Translations under genes and position numbers: made by a program
Source of the DNA: Cupriavidus laharis
GTDB taxonomy: Bacteria > Pseudomonadota > Gammaproteobacteria > Burkholderiales > Burkholderiaceae
DNA: 64,000 nucleotides
Reading direction: 5' to 3'
Assembly (NCBI RefSeq): GCF_914271435.1
Contig: NZ_CAJZAI010000016.1
Location: 1 to 64,000 of the forward strand
Notes under the pieces: generated by a model
Database searches by the model: none
The model's input: the letters and a program-made list of their open reading frames with translations, nothing else
What the model was told of the DNA's origin: nothing
Shown here: piece after piece, positions 54,225 to 63,755 of the stretch
Layout: each line of letters starts with the position of its first letter
How positions within the stretch are numbered: the stretch's first letter is position 1

Positions 54225-56051
54225 ATGACCGACAGCAATTCGCCGAAGCGCAAGACGCTCGGCATCAAGCCGCCCGCCGGCACTGCCCCCCGCAAGCCGG
54301 CCGGCAACCGGCCCGTGCGCGTCTCCGACCTGAACCGCAAGCGCGTCCAGGCCGTGGCCGAAGGCATCCGGCGCGCGCAGGGCGGCGCTGGAGCCAAGTC
54401 CGCCAAGGGCGCGACGTCCCCCGCCGACCCTGCCGCGGGCCGCTCCCCGCGGCCTGCTCGCGGCGACGGAGAACGTCCGCCGCGTCACGGCCGTCCCGCC
54501 GACGGCGAGCGGCAGGCACGTCCGCGCCGTTTCGACGATGACCAGCCACGTCCTCGCCGCTTTGGCGACAACGAGGCCCGTCCACGGCGGTTCGGCGATG
54601 ACGACCGTGCACCGCGCCGGTCTGGTGATGACGAGCGCCAGGCGCGCCCACGCCGCTTTGCCGATGACGACGCACGCCCTCGGCGTTTCGGCGACGACAA
54701 CCGGCCGCCGCGCCAGCAGCGCACCGAAGGCCGCGAACCGCAGCGCCGTTTCCGGGATGATGAGGCACGCCCTCGCCGCTTCAGCGACGACAGCCGTCCG
54801 CCGCGACCGCGACGCACCGAGGGCGGCGAGACGCCGCGCCGTTTCAGCGATAACGAGGCACGCCCACGCCGTTTTGGCGATGACGACACGCGCCCCCGGC
54901 GCTTCAGCGACGACAACCGCCCGCCGCGCCAGCGACGCACCGTAGGCGGAGAACCGCCGCGGCGCTTCCGTGACGACGAGGCACGCCCACGCCGTTTTAG
55001 CGATGACGACGCGCGCCCCCGGCGCTTCCGCGACGACGAGTCGCGCCCACGCCGCTTCGGCGATGACGATGCGCGTCCGCGACGTTTCAGCGATGACAAT
55101 CGCCCGCCGCGCCGCTATGGCGACGACGACCGCCAGCGCCGCGCACCGGGCACCGGTGGCAGGCAAGGCGATGCGCCGGCGCGCCGCTTCAGCGACACTG
55201 CCGACCGCTCGCGCCCGGCCCGCGCCGACAAGCACCCCGCCCACGCCGGCGGCAGTGATACACCCGGGTCCAGCCACGATGACGGCCTCGTCCGCCTGTC
55301 CAAGCGCATGTCGGAACTGGGCCTGTGCTCGCGGCGCGAAGCGGACGAATGGATCCCGCGCGGCTGGGTGCTGGTCGACGGCAAGCCCGTGACCGAGCTC
55401 GGTTCGCGAGTGCGGGCCGACGCCAACATCGAGATCCTGCAAGCCGCGCGCTCCGAGCAAGGCGAGCGAGTCACGGTGCTGCTGCACAAGCCTGTGGGCT
55501 ATGTCTCCGGCCAGGCTGAAGACGGCTACGAGCCAGCCGTCGTCCTGTTCACTGCGGAAAACCAGTGGTCGGAAGACCCCACGCGCAAGCGCTTTGCGCC
55601 GTGGCAGCGCAAGAGCCTGGCTCCTGCCGGCCGCCTGGATATCGATTCGACCGGCCTGCTGGTCCTGACCCAGGATGGCCGCGTGGCCCGCGCCCTGATC
55701 GGCGAAGACTCGACCATCGAGAAGGAATACCTGGTGCGCGTGCAATGGCACTCGCCCGAGGGCGTGGTCGAACGCAATGTCAGTGAAGTCTTCCCGGCAG
55801 AGAAGCTGGAACTGCTGCGCCACGGCCTGTCGCTCGACGGCGTGGCGCTCAAGCCGGCCAAGGTGAGCTGGCAGAACGAGGAGCAGTTGCGGTTCGTGCT
55901 GCGCGAAGGCCGCAAGCGCCAGATCCGCCGCATGTGCGAGCAGGTGGGCCTGCAGGTGGTGGGTCTCAAGCGCGTGCGCATGGGCCGCGTCGTGCTGGGC
56001 GACCTGCCGCCGGGGCAGTGGCGCTTCCTTGGGCCGTTCGAGAAGTTCTGA
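54225..56051 (+). CDS. RsuA/RluB/RluF-family 23S rRNA pseudouridine synthase with N-terminal repeat domain
   Basis: A 608-residue protein, about twice the catalytic core length. Residues 1-95 are basic, Pro/Ala/Gly-rich and disordered-looking. Residues 96-303 are tandem acidic-arginine repeats (see the repeat entry). An S4 RNA-binding domain follows (RLSKRMSELGLCSRREADEW, residues 357-400). The synthase domain has LLHKPVGYVSGQ near residue 420, the catalytic Asp472 in AGRLDIDSTGLLVLT, and the C-terminal block EGRKRQIRRMCEQVGLQVVGLKRVRMGRV. The last block looks closer to RluF than RluB. It isomerises a uridine in 23S rRNA. It starts 23 bp after glnD and ends at a strong terminator. Confidence 0.88.
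   Translation: MTDSNSPKRKTLGIKPPAGTAPRKPAGNRPVRVSDLNRKRVQAVAEGIRRAQGGAGAKSAKGATSPADPAAGRSPRPARGDGERPPRHGRPADGERQARPRRFDDDQPRPRRFGDNEARPRRFGDDDRAPRRSGDDERQARPRRFADDDARPRRFGDDNRPPRQQRTEGREPQRRFRDDEARPRRFSDDSRPPRPRRTEGGETPRRFSDNEARPRRFGDDDTRPRRFSDDNRPPRQRRTVGGEPPRRFRDDEARPRRFSDDDARPRRFRDDESRPRRFGDDDARPRRFSDDNRPPRRYGDDDRQRRAPGTGGRQGDAPARRFSDTADRSRPARADKHPAHAGGSDTPGSSHDDGLVRLSKRMSELGLCSRREADEWIPRGWVLVDGKPVTELGSRVRADANIEILQAARSEQGERVTVLLHKPVGYVSGQAEDGYEPAVVLFTAENQWSEDPTRKRFAPWQRKSLAPAGRLDIDSTGLLVLTQDGRVARALIGEDSTIEKEYLVRVQWHSPEGVVERNVSEVFPAEKLELLRHGLSLDGVALKPAKVSWQNEEQLRFVLREGRKRQIRRMCEQVGLQVVGLKRVRMGRVVLGDLPPGQWRFLGPFEKF
54510..55133 (+). repeat. Tandem Arg-Asp repeat region inside the pseudouridine synthase gene
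   Basis: About 20 imperfect units based on a 30-bp, 10-residue motif of the type DDEARPRRFS fill residues 96-303, with about fifteen RRF tripeptides. A longer unit of about 21 residues (DDNRPPRQRRT then GGEPPRRF) recurs three times, giving a nested higher-order repeat. Reading frame is preserved throughout. All changes stay within Asp/Glu, Arg and Phe/Tyr patterning. Confidence 0.85.
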
Positions 56052-56095
56052 GACACTTGCATCGCATTGTCGGCGCGTCGCCGGCGACGACGTAC

Positions 56096-56135
56096 CAATA
56101 GAAACGGGGCGCCAGTTGGCGCCCCGTTTCTATTG
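56096..56135. terminator. Bidirectional terminator, 18-bp perfect stem
   Basis: A perfect 18-bp inverted repeat (56096-56113 and 56118-56135) has an AGTT loop. Its ends are A/T-rich on both strands (CAATAGAAA ... TTTCTATTG) around a GC core. It lies between convergent genes ending at 56051 and 56151. Confidence 0.85.
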
Positions 56136-56150
56136 TGGACATGCTGCCCT

Positions 56151-56684
56151 TCAGTCGTCGCTGTTCGGCGGCAGGTCCGGGAACAGCACCTCGGTAAAGC
56201 CGAAGCGCGTGAAGTCGCGCACACGCATGGGATACAGGATGCCTTGCAGGTGGTCGCACTCATGTTGCACGACGCGTGCGTGAAAGTCTTCCGCCACGCG
56301 CTCGATGCGGCTGCCCATCAGATCGTAGCCACTGTATTTGAGGCGCGTGTAGCGCGGCACGACGCCGCGCAAGCCGGGCACCGACAGGCAGCCTTCCCAG
56401 CCATCCTCCAGCTCGTCGGACAGCATCTCCAGCACCGGGTTGATGAGCACCGTCTTAGGCACTGTCGGCGCGTCAGGATAGCGCGGATTGCGGTCGAAGC
56501 CGAAGATCACCACCTGCAGGTCCACGCCGATCTGCGGCGCCGCGAGGCCTGCACCGTTGGCATGGTCCATGGTGTCGAACATGTCTTCGACAAGCGTGCG
56601 CAACTCCGGCGTATTGAAGCGCTCGACCGGCCGCGCCACCTGCAGCAGGCGTGAATCGCCCATCTTGAGAATCTCGCGGATCAT
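56151..56684 (-). CDS. def: Peptide deformylase
   Basis: A 177-residue PDF with all three motifs: GAGLAAPQIGVDLQ near residue 45, WEGCLSVPGLRGVVPR near residue 95 (metal Cys) and VQHECDHLQGILY near residue 135 (HExxH as HECDH). It removes the formyl group from nascent N-formylmethionine. Its ATG overlaps the ligA stop by 4 bp, so it is translationally coupled to ligA. This may be one of several def copies, since Burkholderiales usually also have one beside fmt; this window cannot tell. Confidence 0.95.
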   Translation of the reverse strand: MIREILKMGDSRLLQVARPVERFNTPELRTLVEDMFDTMDHANGAGLAAPQIGVDLQVVIFGFDRNPRYPDAPTVPKTVLINPVLEMLSDELEDGWEGCLSVPGLRGVVPRYTRLKYSGYDLMGSRIERVAEDFHARVVQHECDHLQGILYPMRVRDFTRFGFTEVLFPDLPPNSDD

Positions 56685-58816
56685 GGCTGTTCCCCCGGTT
56701 GGTCCACGCCGGCCGATTCCAGCAGCGCCAGCATGCCGGCCTCATCGAGCACCGGCACGCCCAGGGCCTCGGCCTTGTCGAGCTTGCTGCCGGCCTCGGC
56801 GCCGGCCACCACGTAGTCAGTCTTCTTCGAAACCGAACCGGCCACCTTGGCGCCCGCGGCCTCCAGCATTTCCTTGGCGGCCTCGCGCGACAGGCTCGGC
56901 AACGTGCCGGTCAGCACAAAGGTCTTGCCTGCCAGCGGTGCGGGCGCCCGTGCGGCAGGCTCGCTTTCCGGCCAGTGTACGCCTGCCGCGCGCAGCTGCT
57001 CGATGACCTCCACGTTGTGCGGCTCGCCGAAGAAGTTGACGATCGACTGCGCCACCACCGGGCCCACATCGTTGACCTCCAGCAGCGCCGCCTCATCGGC
57101 CGCCATCAAGCCGTCGAGCTTGCCGAAATGGCGCGCGAGATCCTTGGCCGTGGCCTCGCCCACGTGACGGATGCCCAGCGAAAAGATGAACCGGTTGAAC
57201 GTGGTGCTGCGCGAAGCTTCGATTGCCGCCACCAGGTTCGTGGCCGACTTGTCCGCCATGCGATCGAGCGCCGCCAGCTTGGCCACACCGAGCTTGTAGA
57301 GATCGGCCGGCGTGCGCACGATGCCCTGGTCGACCAGCTGCTCGACCACCTTGTCGCCCAGGCCCTCGATATCCATGGCACGGCGCTGCGCGAAATGCAG
57401 CAGCGCCTGCTTGCGCTGCGCCGCACAGATCAGGCCGCCCGTGCAGCGCGCGATGGCTTCGTCTTCCAGGCGCTCGATGTGCGAACCGCACACCGGGCAG
57501 GTGGTCGGCATCACGAATGCTCGCGCACCTTCCGGACGCCGCTCCAGCACCACGGCGACGACCTCCGGAATCACGTCGCCGGCGCGGCGTACGATCACGG
57601 TATCGCCGATATGCACGTCCTTGCGGCGCACCTCATCCTCGTTGTGCAGCGTGGCATTGGTCACTGTCACGCCGCCGACGAACACCGGCTGCAAGCGTGC
57701 CACCGGCGTAATGGCACCGGTGCGGCCGACCTGCACTTCGATGTCCTCGACGATGGTGGTCATCTCCTGCGCAGGGAACTTGTGCGCCAGCGCGAAGCGC
57801 GGCGCGCGCGACACGAAGCCGAGCTGGTCCTGCTCGGCCAGCGCGTTGACCTTGTAGACCACGCCGTCGATGTCATACGGAAGCTGGTCGCGCTGCTCGC
57901 CCACCTTGCGGTAGAAATCCAGCAGGCCTTGCGCGCCCTTCACCACCGCGCGTTCCTTGCATACCGGCAGGCCCATGGTGGCAAAGCCGTCCAGCATGGC
58001 GCTATGGGTCGCAGGACGATCGATGCCCTGCAATTCGCCCAGCCCATAGGCAAAGAACGACAGCGGACGCTTCGCGGTAATGCGCGGATCGAGCTGCCGC
58101 AGGCTGCCGGCCGCGGCATTGCGCGGATTGACGAAGGTCTTCTCGCCGGCCTCGGCCTGGCGCGCATTGAGCTTGTCGAAATCGCGGCGGTACATGAAGA
58201 CTTCGCCGCGCACTTCCAGCACCGCGGGCGCAGCACCGCGCAGCTTGAGCGGGATTGCCTTGATGGTGCGCACGTTGGCCGTCACGTCTTCGCCGGTCTC
58301 GCCGTCGCCACGTGTGGCCGCCTGCACCAGGCGGCCGTCCTCGTAGCGAAGCGACATCGCCAAGCCGTCGAACTTCAGCTCGCATGCATACTCTACGGCT
58401 TCCGCGGCACTGAACAGGTCCTGCTCGGCGCCGGCCGCAACGTTGCGGCCGAGTCCTTGTGCGCAGCGGCGGTCAAAGCCGACCACATCCTCGTCGGAGA
58501 AGCCGTTGTTGAGCGACAGCATCGGCACGCGGTGACGTACGGTATCGAACGCCGACAGCGGAGCGCCACCCACACGCTGCGTCGGCGAATCGGGCGCCAG
58601 CAGTTCCGGATGCTCGGTTTCCAGCGCCTGCAGCTCGGAGAAAAGCGCGTCATACTCGGCATCCGGGATGGTCGGTGCATCCAGCACGTAGTACTGGTAG
58701 TTGTGGCGGTCCAGCTCCTCGCGCAGCCATTGCACACGTTCGGCGGCGGCTACGGGCGGCAAGCCGCCGGCCGGCGCGGAGGCATCAGCCGGCGCACCGC
58801 GATGGGTTGCGTTCAT
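56681..58816 (-). CDS. ligA: NAD-dependent DNA ligase
   Basis: A 711-residue LigA. An Ala/Pro-rich N-terminal extension of about 22 residues precedes the Ia domain (LREELDRHNYQYYVLDAPTIPDAEYD). The adenylation lysine is Lys148 in CELKFDGLAMSLRYEDGRLV. The OB-fold, the Cys4 zinc finger (TTCPVCGSHIERLEDE, then RCTGGLICAAQ), the HhH repeats and a C-terminal BRCT domain (FVLTGTLPSLSREAAKEMLE) all follow. It seals nicks in replication using NAD+. It lies 12 bp downstream of zipA and overlaps def. Confidence 0.97.
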   Translation of the reverse strand: MNATHRGAPADASAPAGGLPPVAAAERVQWLREELDRHNYQYYVLDAPTIPDAEYDALFSELQALETEHPELLAPDSPTQRVGGAPLSAFDTVRHRVPMLSLNNGFSDEDVVGFDRRCAQGLGRNVAAGAEQDLFSAAEAVEYACELKFDGLAMSLRYEDGRLVQAATRGDGETGEDVTANVRTIKAIPLKLRGAAPAVLEVRGEVFMYRRDFDKLNARQAEAGEKTFVNPRNAAAGSLRQLDPRITAKRPLSFFAYGLGELQGIDRPATHSAMLDGFATMGLPVCKERAVVKGAQGLLDFYRKVGEQRDQLPYDIDGVVYKVNALAEQDQLGFVSRAPRFALAHKFPAQEMTTIVEDIEVQVGRTGAITPVARLQPVFVGGVTVTNATLHNEDEVRRKDVHIGDTVIVRRAGDVIPEVVAVVLERRPEGARAFVMPTTCPVCGSHIERLEDEAIARCTGGLICAAQRKQALLHFAQRRAMDIEGLGDKVVEQLVDQGIVRTPADLYKLGVAKLAALDRMADKSATNLVAAIEASRSTTFNRFIFSLGIRHVGEATAKDLARHFGKLDGLMAADEAALLEVNDVGPVVAQSIVNFFGEPHNVEVIEQLRAAGVHWPESEPAARAPAPLAGKTFVLTGTLPSLSREAAKEMLEAAGAKVAGSVSKKTDYVVAGAEAGSKLDKAEALGVPVLDEAGMLALLESAGVDQPGEQP

Positions 58817-58828
58817 GACAGGCTCCGG

Positions 58829-60133
58829 CTAGACGCTGAACAACCGTGCCGCCACTGGCGAACCGGCGGGCATGCCCCGCGCTTCCAGCTTCTGGTAGAG
58901 GGTCTCGAGCTGGTTGAAGATCGCGACGAACGACGCCTCGGTCAGTGGCCGCATATTGTCGTCGACCAGTTGCGCGCCCATGCGCTGGGCCAGCGAGTAG
59001 CCGTATTCGCAGACGGTCTTGAACGGCTTGCCGCCCTGGTCCGCCTGCGGCACGTCAAGCAGCAGCGTGATCTGTCCACCGCCCTTGACGGTCAGGTCAT
59101 CGCGCAGGAAATTCGTGTCGCCGAACTGCAGCGCGAACAGCGGGCGCTGTACGCCCTCTGCGTTGGCGTGGTAGCGAATGAAGCGCGTACCGTCGCGCGA
59201 CAGCACCAGTCCGTCCTGCGTCGCCACGCTCTGCACGTAGGCGGCCGACCACGGCGCGCCGTCCGAAATCACGTTGACGCCGAGCTGCACGTCACTGCCC
59301 GCCGCGAATGCATCCAGCTCGCGCGCATTGGCCACGGTCTCGGTCATGTCCGGCAATTCGGCCGAAGCATCCAGCGACTCGGCCAGTGCTTCGACGGCGT
59401 TCACGAATTCCGAGAATTCCAGCGCATTGAGCGGGCCGCTGCGGTTGGCAAGCTGCACGGCTACCTGCAGGTCCTCGTACTGATGGCCTGCCGTCACCGG
59501 CTCCCACGCATTGGCTTCCGCGCGCAGGCCCTCGATATGGATCTGCTTGGTGCCGGCGCGGCGCAGCCGGCCAGTCAGCGGCAGGATACGGTCGCCCGAC
59601 GCCTTGCGCTCCAGGTGCAGCGGCACGATGCAGTCGATCAGCGGATCGATCGTGGCCGGCTGCGGCTGGCCGTCAGGCACCACCGGCTCGGCCGCCCTGG
59701 CCGGCGGCACTTCGGCTTCCACCTGGCTCTCGGTTTCCGACTCGGGTTCGGCCTCCGCAACAGCGGAGGCGGCTGGCGCGGCCGCCAGCGCCACCTCGTC
59801 GGCCACGGCATCGTCGGCGTCGGCCGAGCTGGCGGCTGCCGAAGCGGCCGCCGCCGCAACCTCATGCTGTGCCGGGCGTGCGGCAGGCGTCAGGGTCGGC
59901 TCGCGGCGCTCGACGTGCTCGGGCGCGGGCGCCTCATGCAGCTTGGCGGCCACCTCCGGCGAGGTCGACTGGCCGACCACGGGCTCGCGCATCGGCGGGA
60001 GGTCGTCCTCGGGGCGCAGTTCGCGCGGGCGGCGCGCCTTGCGGATCTGCCACTGGTTGTAGCAGAACAGCAGCGCCAGGAAAACAAGACCGGTGACGAT
60101 CAGCGCGGTCTGCAGGTCCATGTTGAAGCTCAT
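58829..60133 (-). CDS. zipA: Cell division protein ZipA-like
   Basis: A 434-residue protein. It has one N-terminal TM helix (ALIVTGLVFLALLFCYNQW, residues 9-27) followed by a basic stop (RKARRPREL). A long acidic Ala/Glu/Pro linker runs over residues about 45-160. The C-terminal domain resembles the ZipA FtsZ-binding domain (PLIDCIVPLHLERKASG onward, with DDNMRPLTEASFVAI near the end). It would tether FtsZ to the membrane. The divergent sequence makes the name depend partly on the smc-zipA-ligA order, which is conserved. GGAG lies 8 bp before the ATG at 60133. Confidence 0.85.
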   Translation of the reverse strand: MSFNMDLQTALIVTGLVFLALLFCYNQWQIRKARRPRELRPEDDLPPMREPVVGQSTSPEVAAKLHEAPAPEHVERREPTLTPAARPAQHEVAAAAASAAASSADADDAVADEVALAAAPAASAVAEAEPESETESQVEAEVPPARAAEPVVPDGQPQPATIDPLIDCIVPLHLERKASGDRILPLTGRLRRAGTKQIHIEGLRAEANAWEPVTAGHQYEDLQVAVQLANRSGPLNALEFSEFVNAVEALAESLDASAELPDMTETVANARELDAFAAGSDVQLGVNVISDGAPWSAAYVQSVATQDGLVLSRDGTRFIRYHANAEGVQRPLFALQFGDTNFLRDDLTVKGGGQITLLLDVPQADQGGKPFKTVCEYGYSLAQRMGAQLVDDNMRPLTEASFVAIFNQLETLYQKLEARGMPAGSPVAARLFSV

Positions 60134-60239
60134 GCTGCAATCTCCGAAGCGCCCATGTTGGTCACAGCACTGTAGTGTCGGTTGCGCGCAGCATTCGCGG
60201 GCGTGCGCCGCCCCGCTGCGCGGGGCCCCTGCTTACTGC

Positions 60240-63200
60240 TCATGCTGCCTCCGCCATCGACACTGCCGCATCCATGTCCACCGCCACGATGCGCGACACG
60301 CCCTGCTCCTGCATGGTCACGCCGATCAGCTGGTGCGCCATTTCCATGGCGATCTTGTTGTGCGAAATGAAGACGAACTGCGTCTTGTCCGACATGCGGG
60401 CCACCATATTGGCGTAGCGCTCCGTATTGGCGTCGTCGAGCGGGGCGTCCACCTCGTCCAGCAGGCAGAACGGGGCCGGATTCAGCTGGAACATGGCAAA
60501 CACCAGCGCAATCGCGGTCAGCGCCTTTTCGCCGCCCGACAACAAATGAATGGTTGAGTTCTTCTTGCCCGGCGGCTGCGCCATCACCTGCACGCCGGCA
60601 TCGAGGATTTCCTCGCCGGTCATGATCAGGCGCGCCTGGCCGCCACCGAACAGCGACGGGAACAGCTCGCCGAAATGGTGGTTGACCTGGTCGAACGTGC
60701 CTTGCAGCAGCGCGCGGGTTTCCTGGTCGATCTTGGCGATGGCATCTTCCAGCGTCGTGATCGCATCGTTCAGGTCAGCCGACTGCGCGTCGAGGAAGGT
60801 CTTGCGCTCGCGCGCCGCGGCCAGTTCGTCGAGCGCGGCCATGTTCACCGGGCCCAGCGCATTGATGGCATTGTTGATGCGCGTGACTTCGCCCTGCAGG
60901 TAAGAGGGCTTGAGATCCCCCGTCAGCTTGTCGGCCAGCGCCACCTCGTCGACCTGCGCGGTCGTCAGTTGCTCGCTGTATTGCTCCTGGTTCAGGCGCG
61001 CGGCCTGTTCCTTGAGCTGGCATTCGGTGATGCGGTCGCGCAACGGCTGCAGGCTGCGCTCGGCGGCCAGGCGCTGCTCGTCGTGCTGGCGCAGCTGGGC
61101 AGACAACGCATCGAGCTCGATGCGCGCGGCGCCAAGCTTCTCTTCCTTCTCGGCACGACGTTCGAGTGCGTCCTGCAGGCCAGTGTGGGCGGTCTGCTCG
61201 TTGATCGTTTCGAGTTCCGCGCGTGCGTTCTCGAGCGATTCGGCGATGCGTTCGGCCTGGTCGCTGGCCACCTGGATATTGCGGTGCAGTTCCTCGATGC
61301 GGCTGGCCAGGTTGCGTTCGGCAAAGACCGCCTCCTGCGCCGCGCGTTCGAGGTCGCGCAACTGGTGGCGCGCTGCCGACAGCTTGCTGTCCAGCGCTTC
61401 GAACGCCATCTGCTGGTCTTCATGCGTGGCCTGCATCTCGGCCAGCGCGGCATCGTGCTGCTCGAAGCTCGCTTCGGATTCGGCGCGGATCGCACGCTGC
61501 TCGTCGATCTGCGCGCCGATTTCCTCGAGTTCCTCGCGGATCTGGCCGCTGCGCGCTGCGTAGCGCTCCATCGCCTGCGACAGCTTGAGCACGTCCATTT
61601 GCAGCGCATGCACGCGGCGCGTCGCCTGCTCGCCGCGCGTGCGAGCCTCGGCCAGGGCCTGGCTCGCCTGGGTATAGGCGGCTTCAGCGCGGACGGCCTG
61701 GCTCTTGGCTTCATCCGAGAGCAGCATCTGCGCACGGGCCTGCTTCTGCAGGTTCTCGATTTCCTGCTCGCGGGCCAGCATGCCCGCCTGCTCGGAATCG
61801 GCGGCGTAGATCTGGATGGCGTTGCGGCCAATCAGGTGTCCTTCCGCCACCACGAACGACGCACCTTCGGGCAACGTGTTGCGGGCGGCCAGCGCCTGCG
61901 TCATGTCCGTGGCCGTGTAGATATCGGCCAGCCAGTCCTGCATCACGGCGCGGATGCCCGGCTCGGCGACCTGCACGAGCGACATCAGCGGACGCAGGCC
62001 GGCAGGGGCCTCCGCCGGCCGCGCCGCGGGCGGCGGCGAATAGAACGCCAGCTTGGCGGGCGGCGCATCCGAAAGGAAGGCCTTGACCCAGTCCAGGTTC
62101 GACACCTCGAGCGCGGCGAGCTTCTCGCGCAGCACCGATTCCAGCGCGTTTTCCCAGCCCGGCTCGATATGAATCTTCTTCCACAGCCGCGGCAGCTCCG
62201 CCAGGCCATGCTTGGCCAGCCACGGTTGCACCTTGCCGTCGGTCTGCACGTTCTCCTGCAGCTGCTTCAGCGCGGACAGGCGTGCCTCCAGGGCGGCAAT
62301 CGCGGCGGCTTCGCCCTGCACGCGCTCCTGGGCGGCGCGGCGCTCGCCATCGAGGCGCGGCACGCTGTCCTCGGCATCGGCCAGGATAGCCTGCGCTTCC
62401 TCCAGCACGGCTTCCTGCTCGGCCAGTTCGGCGCGCGCCTGCTCCAGCCGCGTCTCGTCCGGACGGTCCAGTCCCTTTTCCTCGCCCGACAGGCGTTCAC
62501 GGCGCTGTTCGAGCTGCTGCAGCATCTGGTCGGCGCTGCGCTGCTGCGCGGCTTCGAGCTTGAGCGCCTGTTCGGCCTGCATGATGCCGGCGCGCTGCTC
62601 GTTGAGCAGTTGCTGCGCGTCGCGCCACTGGGCTTCCAGCGTGGGCAACTCGTCGTTCTTCTGGGCCACCGCTTCCTGCGCTTCCACGGTGCGCCCTTCA
62701 GACACGGCCAGGTTTTCCTCGGCCTGCGCGAGTTCGTCGCTGGCCTGCTCCGACTTGGCCTGCCACTGCTCGCGCTGGGCGGTCAGCGCCGCGATCTGGG
62801 CCTGCACGCGGTTGCGCGATTCCACCACGTAGCGGATCTCGGCTTCCAGCTTGCTGACTTCCGCATTGGCCTCGTACAGCGCACCCTGCGCCGCGTGCAT
62901 GCCATCGGATGCCGCGTAGTGCGCGGCGCGCATGGTTTCTAGCTCGGCCTCGACATGGCGCAGTTGCGCCGTCTGGGCTTCCAGGTCGATCTGGGCTTGT
63001 TCGATGGCGCGCTGGTGGCGCTCCTGCTCAACCTGTGCCTCGCGCTTGCGCAGCAGCCACAGCAGTTGCTGTTTCTCTTCGCCGTCGGCCTGCAGCGTCT
63101 TGAAACGCTGCGCAACCTCGGCCTGCCCTTCGAGCTTCTCCAGGTTGGTGCCCAGTTCGCGCAGGATGTCTTCCACGCGGGTCAGGTTCTCGCGCGTGTC

Positions 63201-63755
63201 GGACAGGCGGTTTTCGGTTTCGCGGCGGCGCTCCTTGTATTTGGACACGCCCGCGGCTTCTTCCAGGAAGATCCGCATGTCATCGGGCTTGGCCTCGATG
63301 ATGCGCGAGATCATGCCTTGGCCGATGATGGCGTAGGCCCGCGGCCCCAGGCCCGTGCCCAGGAAGATGTCCTGGATGTCGCGGCGGCGTACCGGCTGGT
63401 TGTTGATGTAATAGGACGAAGTGCCGTCGCGAGTCAGCACGCGCTTGACGGCCACTTCGGTATATTGGCTCCACTGGCCGGCGGCACGTCCCTCGGCATT
63501 GTCGAACACCAGTTCGACGCTCGCCCGGCCGGCCTGCTTGCGAGCCGTGGAACCGTTGAAGATGACGTCCTGCATGGACTCGCCACGCAGCTCGGACGCA
63601 CGTGACTCCCCCAGCACCCAGCGGACTGCATCAATGATGTTGGATTTGCCGCAGCCGTTGGGACCTACGATGCCCACCAGCTGGCCGGGCACCTGGAAAT
63701 TGGTCGGATCGACGAAGGATTTGAAGCCCGCCAGCTTGATCGAAGATAGTCGCAC
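60240..63755 (-). CDS. smc: Chromosome segregation protein SMC
   Basis: A 1171-residue SMC ATPase. The N-terminal head has MRLSSIKLAGFKSFVDPT and Walker A GPNGCGKSNIIDAVRWVLGE. Coiled-coil arms span about residues 170-500 and 650-1000, rich in Gln/Glu/Arg/Ala. The hinge lies near residues 510-640 (GLAELPRLWKKIHIEPGWENALESVLREKL). The C-terminal head has the signature LLSGGEKALTAIALVFAM and Walker B FCLLDEVDAPLDDAN. It compacts and segregates chromosomes with ScpA/ScpB, which are not in this window. It is the first gene of the smc-zipA-ligA-def run. Confidence 0.97.
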   Translation of the reverse strand: MRLSSIKLAGFKSFVDPTNFQVPGQLVGIVGPNGCGKSNIIDAVRWVLGESRASELRGESMQDVIFNGSTARKQAGRASVELVFDNAEGRAAGQWSQYTEVAVKRVLTRDGTSSYYINNQPVRRRDIQDIFLGTGLGPRAYAIIGQGMISRIIEAKPDDMRIFLEEAAGVSKYKERRRETENRLSDTRENLTRVEDILRELGTNLEKLEGQAEVAQRFKTLQADGEEKQQLLWLLRKREAQVEQERHQRAIEQAQIDLEAQTAQLRHVEAELETMRAAHYAASDGMHAAQGALYEANAEVSKLEAEIRYVVESRNRVQAQIAALTAQREQWQAKSEQASDELAQAEENLAVSEGRTVEAQEAVAQKNDELPTLEAQWRDAQQLLNEQRAGIMQAEQALKLEAAQQRSADQMLQQLEQRRERLSGEEKGLDRPDETRLEQARAELAEQEAVLEEAQAILADAEDSVPRLDGERRAAQERVQGEAAAIAALEARLSALKQLQENVQTDGKVQPWLAKHGLAELPRLWKKIHIEPGWENALESVLREKLAALEVSNLDWVKAFLSDAPPAKLAFYSPPPAARPAEAPAGLRPLMSLVQVAEPGIRAVMQDWLADIYTATDMTQALAARNTLPEGASFVVAEGHLIGRNAIQIYAADSEQAGMLAREQEIENLQKQARAQMLLSDEAKSQAVRAEAAYTQASQALAEARTRGEQATRRVHALQMDVLKLSQAMERYAARSGQIREELEEIGAQIDEQRAIRAESEASFEQHDAALAEMQATHEDQQMAFEALDSKLSAARHQLRDLERAAQEAVFAERNLASRIEELHRNIQVASDQAERIAESLENARAELETINEQTAHTGLQDALERRAEKEEKLGAARIELDALSAQLRQHDEQRLAAERSLQPLRDRITECQLKEQAARLNQEQYSEQLTTAQVDEVALADKLTGDLKPSYLQGEVTRINNAINALGPVNMAALDELAAARERKTFLDAQSADLNDAITTLEDAIAKIDQETRALLQGTFDQVNHHFGELFPSLFGGGQARLIMTGEEILDAGVQVMAQPPGKKNSTIHLLSGGEKALTAIALVFAMFQLNPAPFCLLDEVDAPLDDANTERYANMVARMSDKTQFVFISHNKIAMEMAHQLIGVTMQEQGVSRIVAVDMDAAVSMAEAA

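Noticed and set aside
54485..55099. 204-residue Ser/Lys/Arg repeat frame on the minus strand
   Set aside because: It is the reverse reading of the DDxARPRRF repeat; the repeat alone explains its regular look.
54510..55133. Possible CRISPR array
   Set aside because: The 30-bp periodicity comes from coding repeats with no unique spacers, and the frame is open throughout.
56699..60175. 1158-residue open frame on the plus strand opposite ligA and zipA
   Set aside because: The composition is Arg/His/Gln/Leu-rich, as expected for antisense of GC-rich coding DNA, and the real genes on the minus strand have clear motifs.
60675..62942. 755-residue open frame opposite smc
   Set aside because: Antisense of the SMC coiled-coil region; the apparent repeats mirror smc codons.
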